Shown here: positions 50,515-60,664 of the stretch, piece by piece | Position numbering within the stretch: position 1 is the stretch's first letter | Layout: each line of letters begins with the position of its first letter | From: Cerrena zonata | Taxonomy: Eukaryota; Basidiomycota; Agaricomycetes; Polyporales; Cerrenaceae | Direction: 5' to 3' | Assembly (NCBI GenBank): GCA_038087015.1 | Contig: JASBNA010000090.1 | Location: 1-64,000, forward strand | Length of the DNA: 64,000 nucleotides | Position numbers and translations under genes: made by a program | Notes under the pieces: generated by a model | What the model saw: the letters and a program-made list of their open reading frames with translations, nothing else | Database searches by the model: none | Told to the model about the DNA's origin: nothing

Positions 50515-52091
50515 CTAGCAATAGGTGACTGGATAAGATGACTTACGACTTGTGTTGCTGAGACGAGAGATAGAGACTGCTACATCTCGAACGCTATGTG
50601 CGAGGATCTCCCATATTTGCTCTGATGTGCTCTGGGGAATCTTGCCTTCTTCGAGCGGTTGAGGTGCGTTTTCTGTCTTGTACTCGAGTGGTTTAGGTAT
50701 CTTTGCCGCCTTGTCCTCGAGTGGTTTAGGTGCCGTTGCCGTCTTGTCCTCGAGCGGTTTTGATGTCCCCGCCTTCCCATCGTCGAGCGGCTTGGGTGTA
50801 TTCACTTTGAGTACTTTAGGAATCTTCACTTTCTTGTCCTTAAGCGGTTTGGTGACATTGGGTACCTTCGATGCGTTTTCTTTACCCTTGCCTTTCTTCT
50901 TCTTATTTTTCTTGTTCTTGCACCGACGTTGAGCTGGTTGGCTTGAAGGCTCAAGATCACACTCGGATCGCTTGCGTTTAAGGCCTTGGTCAGTCGTTCC
51001 ATTGAACAGAGGTCCAGTGGGGGGGATCTTGAGAGTGATCTCGCGCATGAGCTTCTTCGAGATGATACACCTGGAAGCAGCTCTGATCGACTCTGGGGTC
51101 GGGTCCAGTTCGTCGGGCAGACTGATTTCAACACTCGGTCTAGGACCGGTGTAGTCAATCATCCACTAGAATAAAGGTGATCAATCAACGAATATGAAAT
51201 GCGCAGGGTAGATCGACTTACGTCGTATGATGCAGGGAGCATCAGAGACCCCGACTTCCAACCTATGAGAAATTATGAAACGATGGTGAGATATGTGGCA
51301 CATGATGAGTACTGACCATCAAGAACAATATAGTACTCGACAGTGAGGAAAGGATTCCTCATAGTGTCGATCCATCGGACAGGGATTCCCTGGTTAATTT
51401 CAGTGTCGGTAGATCCAGCGGTCCAGACCCTAAGCCACACAGTCAGCGACATGAACTGGATAGAGATTGACATACTCACTTGTCGAACGAGAGCCTGTTG
51501 ACGTCCAGGACCGCATATAGCGGGGCGTCCTGCATGTCCGGATGGGTCAATTCCGCGCGAATCAAAACGAGTCGGAAAAGGGAGGATGGGAGCGTGACGT
51601 CGAATGTACGCGCACGCTGGGCAATGATATCGACTATATGCGGAGATGAGTATGTATTGGAGAGAATAGAAGGAGAAACACAGACGGTGAGGGGGATGTT
51701 TAGCTAGTGACTTGAGAGGGAAGAGGTTTCCCCCTGCCATAGATCCATAAGAGAGAATACCGTGTTGGTCATGGGATAGAAGACAGGCAGAGACGATAGA
51801 GTTGGTGTTGTCCAGTACGAAGGCACCCAGGACGCCTTGCGTGAGGGTATTGTGGACGTGAAAGTCGAGTTTCTAGAGAGGAGAGCAGAAGGGGCTTGAG
51901 CACTTTCGAACCATAACATTGCCGTGAAAAAGAGAACTTGCCTGCTCAGGCTTGACATCGCAGCCTACTTTGTATATGGCGGACTCTTCATGAAACTTGC
52001 GATATTTAGGAGACACAGCAACCGACTGAGCGTAAAGTGCGACGCTAGCTGCATCTTCGTGGTCAATCCGAATCCGAGAGTGAACGGGCAT
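50515..52091 (-). CDS. Unknown-family protein UF5 with Lys/Pro repeat linker
   Basis: Starts at the ATG at 52089-52091 (MPVHSRIRIDHEDAASVALY), with a probable stop at 50515-50517; the last junction is uncertain. Exon 2 opens KLDFHVHNTLTQGVLGAFVL; later exons give TFDVTLPSSLFRLVLIRAEL, LYAVLDVNRLSFDK, RNPFLTVEYYIVLDG and WMIDYTGPRPSVEISLPDEL. Intron 1 is phase 0 and starts with GC rather than GT (GCAAGT at 51941-51936). The intron after LSFDK is phase 2, as in the other UF genes. The C-terminal third is a basic, low-complexity region: a KKNKKKKGKGKE cluster (possible nuclear signal), then about five units built on PKPLEDK spaced about 14 residues, then an amphipathic end. This tail is absent from the other UF proteins. 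A nuclear role is inference only. Confidence 0.6.
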
Positions 52092-52929
52092 GGTTGAGGG
52101 TGAACAACGAGACGGGCGGGGTGCTGTGTGTGGTGTCGCAGGGAGAGACGAAGTTGTAGTTGAGGTTGAGTAGTGGCGTGCAAGGTATCCGTGTATGATG
52201 TGTCTATATATGTATCCCGTATGGGGAAACAGATCGGCGGGTCAGGGAAAGGTGAAAGGTCAGCGTGACAGACAACATGGATATCGACGGGGACGTGTGA
52301 CACCGTGTTGGGACTCGGATGCACGAAGACATGTTGGCTTCACCTAGCAAGTGGGGGTTCTGTTGAAAGATGCAGCAACTTGACTGCCAAAGTGTCGATA
52401 ATATGTACAAAGATGTCTATGTCAGGAGTGGGTGCGGGACGTATGTGGAAGCGCAGCAAAACATATTTGGAGACAGTTCAAAGAGCGTGATGAGGGACGA
52501 ATATGCAGTGATTCCATTATGACGTCTATCGCACCCAGGCATGTCCCAGTGATTCTTCTTTTCAGACTTCTTCGTCCAGATTTGGATTCTATCTTGTCGC
52601 TGAGCGCTGACAGTTAGAGCTGATCCCCTGCTTGAGTCTTCAAAAATTGAGATTTGTAAGTATTCAGAAGATAGAACTGTAAAAGTAACTGGTTGGCAGG
52701 CAACTGGGTATGGCGGCAGGTTCAAGTTCAAAGTTTAAGCATGGATCTTTCGGCGCTAGCCAGCTCGACGCCTTCCTGTTTGGGACTGATCGTAACCTAT
52801 GACATAACTCCGAGTCGTTTTTATCAAAACCCGAGTTGATAGAATTGATCTGCCCACCATGCCTAGTAAATCACTGAATTATGTTGTTCACTGTCTCTCG
52901 TCCTCGGGACACGATAGGAAGGACTTCTC
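52092..52929. other. Spacer between UF5 and UF6 relic
   Basis: Promoter and leader of UF5 in the left part. Near 52765-52790 a short block resembling the end of the dispersed repeat (GCCTTCCTGTTT) occurs. No gene recognised. Confidence 0.3.
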
Positions 52930-53245
52930 ACTCTGTTCTAGTCAGCACTCGTCGTCACTACAAAATGACTGTCGCGGTCAACGTGGAGAATGTTGACATG
53001 TATGTGTAATACAATAGTCTCTACCTTCAAGTTCGTTGTGTCTGCGAAAATTGTCAAACGCACACCATTCTTTTGGATCGTCAAAGACAACAACGTCTAT
53101 TGCTCCGACTCTCGAGTCAGCACAGTCAATCACGGCGATCAGCTAGCTTTCTGTCTTGGTATCGTCTACAGCAAGGCCGCAAAGAACTATGGCTCAAACA
53201 TCTCCATCCTCACAAGCAGAACTGTTCAATTAGCAAGTCCGTAGA
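52930..53245 (+). pseudogene. Unknown-family relic UF6
   Basis: Decayed relative of UF3/UF4. It keeps STRRHYKMTVAVNVENVDMY (compare SHYKVVVTTNTEDVETHIV of UF3) followed at once by a stop, and near its end reads ELFN-stop-QVRR, where UF4 has LFNQQVSD; the first Gln codon is now TAG. No first exon is found. Confidence 0.5.
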
Positions 53246-53355
53246 AGGTAGGCCCTGGAGTCCATTTTCTGAAATTTGACTGATGACGCCGAACTTTGTC
53301 ATGCCTCGCTGTGTTACACATCTACGAATCTTGGGGCCGAATGCACCAATTCGCA

Positions 53356-53919
53356 ATGGAACTAACCACGACCTGCGCTATCATTGCCATTGTTTCCCTT
53401 TGTCTGTCTCTTGTCTAGCCAAAAGCGAAATTCCGATTAACCTTGCTTTTCTTTCTCGGTCTTATGATCGAGAACGTGTTTGTTGTCTTGAACGTCATGT
53501 CGCGGAAGACTTTCAAGAGAGGGTCGAAGATGTATTCGTAGTCCTTCTCTTCACTTTCCAATTACCACAAATGATTGATAGGATGTTGAGTGATGTGATA
53601 TCCATTAATATGCCAGGACGCTCTACTCTTGCTGTCGTCCTTTGATTGGCTCGAGATTTACTAGAGAAACGGCCCGATGCAGACAGGTCTACATCGGTAA
53701 TACACACGACGTAAGTATACATAGGTTTATGCTTATCGTTCAGAGTCTGACCTTATATGGTGCTGCTATAAGATGTCCAGGGATTGTTTCAGTGGACTGA
53801 ATAATGTTCACTGCCCAGCCAACCCCCGTTCGAAGAATGCGGAGGATTTCATACGTCGACTCTCACCGATTGTGAAGATACGTGATATTGCAATGCCTTT
53901 AGGTCTCGCGTCTCCTTGA
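53356..53919 (+). pseudogene. Cytochrome P450 remnant (N-terminus fused to C-terminal tail)
   Basis: Contains exon 1 remnants (MELTTTCAIIAIVSLCLSLV followed by a stop; later SRKTFKRGSKMYS in place of the usual PWKTFQEWSKVYG), exon 2 (DVISINMPGRSTLAVVL, then a stop and LARDLLEKRPDADRSTSV) and, only about 90 bases further on, the C-terminal tail TPRSKNAEDFIRRLS. All exons from helix C to the heme loop are missing, so a large internal deletion has joined the two ends. Confidence 0.8.
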
Positions 53920-54195
53920 AGCTTTTTACGCTCGACAGGAAATCTTAACATATGTGCGACGTTCATTAAGCCCTGGCTACTAATCGTTTGATGCTCACAT
54001 CGATATATTACATTTGGCGGAGGGACACGCGAGGAATACAAATGCTTTTGTACTTTATTAGGTGCTTGAGAAGCCGTACTAGTGTTATCTCGTTGGGAAA
54101 CTACGAGTAGGGTCGAAGTGAGATACCCTACGCACAGAAAGGAAACAGTATGGTTATACATCTGTCATGGGGCGAAGGAACTTGGAACAGGTCCA

Positions 54196-54745
54196 CAATG
54201 TCACGGTGACTTGGTCGGACCGATATGTCACATACCTGACATCTTCCCTGCAACATGCACCGTCCTGACTCTTCCATTTCGCCTTCCTCCACAGACTTCT
54301 ATCCAAGTATTGCTTCCCGGACCCTCCGGGGATCGTCATGTCCGGCAATCACCTCCGCCGTCACTCAGACTCGTCCTAGGATGCAAGAGTTGCTACCCTA
54401 AGTCGCCAAAAGTAAGCAATATAAGCTGATACAAATGAATAGAAATAACGAGATGCTAGCGCAAGTGGTATATGGGGTACTGGAACCCAAACCAAGCTCA
54501 CCAAGCCTAAATGTCTACCGGCGTTGTTCCAGGGACTCGGGGAGCTCCTCCCTCTGTCGGCATAGTGGTGCGAGGCTACCCTAGGGATGAAACCCTGCTC
54601 ACACGGAGACGGCTTTGCCCTTACTCTCCGGAGGACCGGTGGTAGAGCATTATAGAAGCTGGTTTACGAGCTCGCGAATATCTCATCTTTTTAATTATTT
54701 TATTTCCCTCCGGCGCCAGTGAACACGGCACCTTCCTGTTTTGGA
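54196..54745 (+). repeat. Dispersed ~550-bp repeat, copy 3
   Basis: Same element and orientation as 45226-45768. Begins with TGTCACGGTGACTTGG and ends near CACCTTCCTGTTTTGGA. Very similar to the other two copies with scattered substitutions. 53920-54195 to its left shows nothing recognisable. Confidence 0.85.
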
Positions 54746-55524
54746 CACTCTAAATTCAACTTGAACCAGCTACGCTCTTCCGAGTCCATGAAGTCTCTTT
54801 CCTTAGTCGATTCTAAATGTTTCCTTCGACCTCGTTCTCATCGATGCCTGGAATCTATAAAGCATACATTCCATCGTCCATTGGCTCTCATCCCACAAAT
54901 CACAGTCAACCAGGAGAAAAGCACACGTTGCTGCCCCGCCCCGATGGGTGACTACGAAAGACATGGATGGGATATAGCCCCTTCTCTCTAGCCCGCCAGC
55001 TGGGAGGACTTGATTTACAGATGCATTGACATTCTGACAGACACTCAGGACATCCTTATTCTACGTTAGGCACAGGAACCCGACGATACCTTTCAGTTAA
55101 CTATGCCCAAGGTCTTTTGTTCTTCTGAGCGCCGTAAACCTGACGCCTCAAGACAGCGGAATATCGTGTTCCAAAAATAGATCGATCAGTGAGAGGGCAG
55201 GAATATATTCGTCACATCCTACAGTGGTCGCTCGTCGCCAACCATATACTCTATTCAAAGTGTTGCCAGCACCACAATCAATGAGACTATGCATAAGGTA
55301 AGGTCATGGGCCTTCCGAGTCGTCTTATGTCATCTACTTATCCCCTCTTCAGATTCTTCAGAATATGGCACTGATGTCCACAGTCTTTGTATACGTACGG
55401 ATTTGACAATGTGCTTGAAAGTTGAACGTTGGGTATCGCTAGCGCATCCTTCTTGACGAACTTTGAATGCAGAACGATGATATGCTCTCGAAACATGAAA
55501 ACCCTCTCCTTGGTTTGTGTTGTT
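54746..55524. other. Spacer without recognisable gene
   Basis: Short ORFs only between the repeat and the next P450 remnant. Confidence 0.3.
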
Positions 55525-55800
55525 CACTACCGTAATTGTCCAGGGAGTGACTATATGCAGTCTATCAGGAACGTGCTTGACATCTCGAGTGTCATACCGT
55601 GGAAGATTTTCAGCAGTTTGTCGAAGATGTATGGTTTGTATTCCTTCTTCCCATTTCTGAATCGCTACTGATGATTGATAGGATATTAAGCGATATGACG
55701 TTCGTGAATGTGTCAGGAAGTCCCATTGTCGTCCTTGGTCGGCTCAAGCTGCATCTGATGGCCTGATGTTTATTCAGACAAGGCTACATCGATAATGCGC
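55525..55800 (+). pseudogene. Cytochrome P450 remnant (exons 1-2 only)
   Basis: Retains the hinge end and first block (NCPGSDYMQSIRNVLDISSV, then IPWKIFSSLSKMYG) and an exon-2 remnant (SDMTFVNVSGSPIVVLGRLK) before frame loss. The anchor and everything downstream are missing. It sits about 400 bases before the intact P450 at 56212. The stretch 55801-56211 has a 115-codon ORF of no recognised identity and the promoter of the next gene. Confidence 0.7.
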
Positions 55801-56211
55801 ACGATGTACACAACCATATAGTGTACTACCATTGCCATTTTAATGTACCGTTATCAAACTAAAGATCGGAGGATAGTCCGAAAGGCATACCCTTCATCCA
55901 CACGCAAACTGTACTATGTATCTGGCGTGGAGGTCGTACTTCGATTTATATTCCCGGCGGCTCTTATGAAACTCGCAAAGGAGCATGCCTCCAACATCTT
56001 TGACGTGCATGAGAAACATCCTCCTCGTATGCAACATCCAAGCTCTTCTGTCCTCGATGTGGCTCCTGGGTTTCCGTTCTCCTGCTTCTTAGCTAGTCAG
56101 CTGGGTGAAAACTTCGTTGATTTGGGAAATATATGGTCCTCGATCATACACCTTCGTGTCTGGTCGACGCATAAATATGGGTCTCCATGACTGGACCCTC
56201 CTCTAGCTGCG

Positions 56212-58345
56212 ATGGAGCTGTTTACATACTGCACCATTCTTCTCGTCAGTTATCTTGTCCTTAAGTTGCTAAAAGGAAAATTCAGTCCATCCCTTCCATT
56301 GCCCCCGGGACCCAATGGCTACCCTATTATCGGAAATCTTCTCGACATGCCAGCTGTCATGCCATGGAAGACATTCCAGGAGTGGTCGAAGGTTTACGGT
56401 TTGTGCTCCCAGTACATGCATGATCGTTTTTAATATTTATCGCACGAATTTTAGGTGATGTGATGTTCTTGAGACTGCCTGGGAATCCCATCGTTATACT
56501 TGGATCTACTCAAGCCACGTTTGACTTGCTAGCCAAGTGTTCGGATATCTACTCTGATAGACCCACCTCAGTGATGCAGACAATGTGAGTTTCTTGGTAT
56601 GGTCCTTCTTTTCTCTACTAAAATTACTACAGGATGTTCTGGGACTGGGCAATGTCCCTCATGCCATACACGCAAACATGGCGTGAACATCGAAGGGAGT
56701 TCCACCAATATTTCTATCAACGAAAAGTCCCTACCTATCATCCAGTTCAGTTGGCGCAATGTAGGGCTGGCCTGCAGCGTTTACTAGCCTCACCCACGGA
56801 AAACGTGGGTCAGAATATTCGTCAGTACGTACCAGAGATCGTGTTTATTTCTGTAAATCGGCTCCTTACCCGTCTATAGAATCTTTACCGCTATCATCCT
56901 CAAAGTTACGTACAACCTTGATATCACCGATTTGCGCGATGAGTATGTCGTTATGGCTCAGAAAGCCTTGGAAGGTGTCAGCCTCGGAACTGTCCCTGGG
57001 AAATTCTGGGTGGAGTTTTTTCCTATTCTCAGACATATTCCGAGCTGGGTTCCTGGGAATTCTGCTGGGAAGATGGCGGACCACTACAAACCCATAGTAG
57101 AATTCATGCGAAACAAGCCATTCGATGAGATTAAGCAAGACATGGTGCGCTTGACGATATACAGATATTCATTCGTTGTTCATCCTGGTATTCCTAGATG
57201 CATGGGAACATTGTACCATCTATCGCTTCATCCTTGATTGAAAGGGTGTATAAGAAGTCTGGAGAGGACTATTCAACGCCAATTAATGATACTCTGGCTC
57301 GAAATGTTGCTGGTATAGCCTATGCAGGTCGGTTTTTATCATCGTCTAGTACATTCTCTACACACATGCTGATATATTTGTACCTGTATCCCAGGTTCCT
57401 CCGATACGGTGCGTACGTCAACGCCAAATTCAAACATAGACTTATCGTATATCTACTAGACGACCTCTGCCGCTCAATCGTGTTTAATTGCAATGTCGCT
57501 GTATCCTGACGTCCAACGGAAGGCGCAGGAAGAACTGGATGGTGTCGTCGGTCCAAATAGATTGCCAGATTTTGATGACCATGAGGATCTTGTATACCTA
57601 AGAGCTATCGTGCTAGAGGCCATGCGTTGGATGGTAGTTCTTCCACTTTGTATCCCTCATCGTGTCATCCGGGACGATGAATACAAAGGATTTCTAATTC
57701 CGAAGGGTACGATTGTCATGCCAGTAAGTGATAGGTCTTCCTTGTTTCCCGAGTCATGTTTCGGATACTTATGATTATAACCTGATATAGAATATTTGGT
57801 TAGCCGTATAAGCTTCTGTTACTTCTTCTGGGAGTTAAACACAGAGTCGTCTAGGGCAATGTTGCACGACCCCGAAGACTATCCAGAACCCGAGGTGTTC
57901 AAGCCAGAGCGGTTTATCAAAGACGGTGAGATAAACCCCGCCGTCCGTGATCCGTTCACTCTGGCATTCGGTTTTGGAAGACGGTTAGTACCCTGAAATG
58001 TTTCGACAGTCTACTAATAGCAATAAACACTGAGGTGTCGGGTTTTGTAGAATATGTCCCGGTCGCTATTTCAGCAACGATGCACTGTTTATGACATTGG
58101 CCTCCATTTTACACACCTTCAATATTCATCCCATACTTGGAGAGAACGGAAGAAAGTTTGATCCTGAGACTGAGTTGATCACAGGTCTCATCTCGTATGT
58201 TTGAATTTTGCCCCTTTGTTGGTGAAACGAGTTGATTTCGAAATACAGTGCACCAACCCATGTCCCATGCACCGTCACCCCTCGTTCAAAGAAGGCAGAG
58301 GATCTGATACGCCAACTACCGCTGTCGGTCGGAGAAGCATCATGA
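56212..58345 (+). CDS. Cytochrome P450
   Basis: Intact P450 starting at the ATG at 56212 (MELFTYCTILLVSYLVLKLL anchor, LPLPPGPNGYPIIGN) and stopping at 58343-58345. Exons give DVMFLRLPGNPIVILGS, MFWDWAMSLM, WREHRREFHQYF, an I-helix GSSDT joined to TTSAAQSCL, helix-K EAMR, PERF and the heme loop FGFGRRICPGRYF. The 14-base exon reads GTTCCTCCGATACG (Ala-Ala replaced by Ser-Ser) and the 8-base microexon is at 57791-57798 (Asn-Ile-Trp). A TATA-like ATAAATATGG lies about 30-40 bases upstream. The Ser-Ser change in the oxygen-binding groove is unique in this array. Substrate unknown. Tail-to-tail with the next P450, 176 bases apart. Confidence 0.92.
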
Positions 58346-58521
58346 CCGCGCACAATCTACCTGATAGATTTAGGAATGTAATATACATTGACTTCACTTT
58401 CCGTCCTCACATATAGCATCGCTATGATTCTCAGTTCCTAAGAGCATGAAAAACCAGGGGTATATTGGTTTAGGTTTGGATCATCGATCTCCACATTTCT
58501 GACGAATTAAAAACGATCATT

Positions 58522-60664
58522 TCACGACAGGTTTGCCTCTGAAGATGTTTGACGTATCAGCAATTCCGCACGTTCGGATCGGGGTGTCACAATGCAAGGA
58601 ACGTGCTCTGGCGCTCTATAAGTCGCAGCACAATCAGTCACTACTTTAATAATATCAAAATGGTAGGGAATGGACATACGAAATAAGTCCCGTAATCACA
58701 GCAGAGAAAGGGTCGTATTTCTTCCCATCTTCCCCTAATACGGGGTGAATGTTGAAGACATGAAGGACTGATGCAATGAGGATGAACAAGGATCCGTTGC
58801 TTAAGTAGCGACCAGGACAAATACTGACAATGTGCACAATCTTGTAAGATGACGTATGGTTGAAAGAAAATAATAATCACGGACCGTCGACCAAAGCCAA
58901 ATGCCACAGTGAGGGGGTCGCGAACGTCTGGATTAATCTTCCCATCCTTGATGAATCGATCTGGATTGAACATTTGAGGCTCCGGATAATCTTCAGGATT
59001 ATGGAGCATTGCCCTTATTGGTAGTAGTAGATTCAGATAATGAGCGTTAAGGACTTAGAGCATCACCTACCAAGCATTCTATTTAAAAAATCGGTAAGCA
59101 TTCGGCATTCTGAACAATCGTAACCCATTCTTCACTCACCGCAGTAACAATCGCACCTTTCGGAATCAAGAAGCCCTTGTACTCGTCATCCCGAATGACA
59201 CGGTGATAAAGACCTAAAGGAACAACCACCATCCAACGCATCGCCTCCAGTACGATAGCCCTGATATACAGAAGACTATCGTGATCATCGAAGTCTGGTA
59301 GTCGGTTAGGGCCGACTACACGGTCTAGTTCTTCTTGTGCTTTCTTTTGGACATCGGGAAAGAGCGACATGGCGATCAAGAACGACTGAGCGGCGGATGT
59401 TGTCTGGAGACGGGATTAGTAGAAATGAATATCGTATGTATTTTATACTCACAGTATCTGCGGCAGCTACATATTTAACTTTCATATCAGAATAAATCTG
59501 TCTATAAGAAGAAATAAATATCTGACCTGCATAGGCAACGGCGGAAACATTCCGAGCCAATTCCTCATTGATTGGGTTACGGTCATATTCCGACTTGCTG
59601 TGTAGCCGCTCGATCATGGAGGATGTCATAGACGGTGTCACGTTCCCATTCAGCTACAAGCACGAACACAGATATCAGATCTTGGACAAATAGATTTATA
59701 AAGTAACGTACCATGTTTTGTTTGATCTCGTCGAACGGTTTGTCGCGCATGCTTTCCACTATAGGTTTATAAAACTCCGCCATCTTCTTGGAGTATGTCC
59801 CAGGTACCCAGCTTGGAATATATTTGAGGATAGGGAATTGCTCTACCCAAAACACTCCAGGTACAGTTGTGACACTGACCCCTTCGACGGCTTTCTGAGC
59901 CAAAAGGACATACTCATCGTTTAAATCCGCGATGTCCATGTCGTATGCAATCTTCAAGATCGTCCCCGTGAAAGTCCTGATCACAAAGTTTGTTTAGAGT
60001 AATTTCATTTTACGAGTTTATACCAACTTACTGTCGGATGTGTTGCCCCAGGTCGACAGATGGTGTTAGAACACGCCTGAGGAATGCACGACATTCCCGT
60101 AGTTGGACTGGTTGGTATTTCACGACTTCGCGCTGGTTGAAGAACTGGTGGAATTCCCGTCGGTGATCACGCCACGTCTGAGAGTATGGCATAAATGCAA
60201 GATTCCAATCCCAAGACATGCTGTAAAAAGGGATCCGCGTATCACTAGTATTGAGAATGACACCGGAGAATACGCTGACGACACTCACAGTTGATGCATC
60301 ACCGAAGTAGGTCTGTCGGAATATATATCTGACCGTTTATCCAAGAGGTCCGCGGCAGCTTGTGCCGATCCAAGAACAACAGTAGCATTTCCAGGTAAGT
60401 TCAAGTACATCACGTCACCTAAAGTTCCGTTCGACATCAGCCACTGTCGACGCATGTACACAAAGTTAAATACGAACCGTAAACCTTCGACCATTCTTGA
60501 AACTTCTTCCACGGCATTACACTTGGAACGTCGAGCATATTCCCGATAATTGGATAGCCTTTTGGGCCAGGAGGCAAAGGCAAGCTTGATTTGAACGACC
60601 TTCTCAGCCATCGGAGGAGTATGTAGGAGGCGAGTAGAGCAAAGCAAGTTAGGATCGGCTCCAT
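58522..60664 (-). CDS. Cytochrome P450
   Basis: Intact P450 starting at the ATG at 60662-60664 (MEPILTCFALLASYILLRWL anchor, LPLPPGPKGYPIIGN) and stopping at 58522-58524. Exons give DVMYLNLPGNATVVLGS, MSWDWNLAFM, WRDHRREFHQFF, YDMDIADLNDEYVLLAQKA, an I-helix AADT block, TTSAAQSF, helix-K EAMR, PDRF and the heme loop FGFGRRICPGRYL. The 8-base microexon is at 59071-59078 (Asn-Ala-Trp). A TTTAAATAG element lies about 30-40 bases upstream. The C-terminal exon APEHVPCIVTPRS has a slightly longer tail than its neighbours. Substrate unknown. Confidence 0.92.

Noticed and set aside
55843..56190. 115-codon ORF before the 56.2 kb P450 as a gene
   Set aside because: No P450 or other motif; it spans the promoter region of the intact P450 and has no homologous counterpart upstream of the other P450s.
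10414..60664. P450 array as a complete secondary-metabolite cluster
   Set aside because: No PKS, NRPS, terpene synthase, transcription factor or dedicated exporter lies inside the array; P450 expansions without a backbone gene are common in mushrooms.
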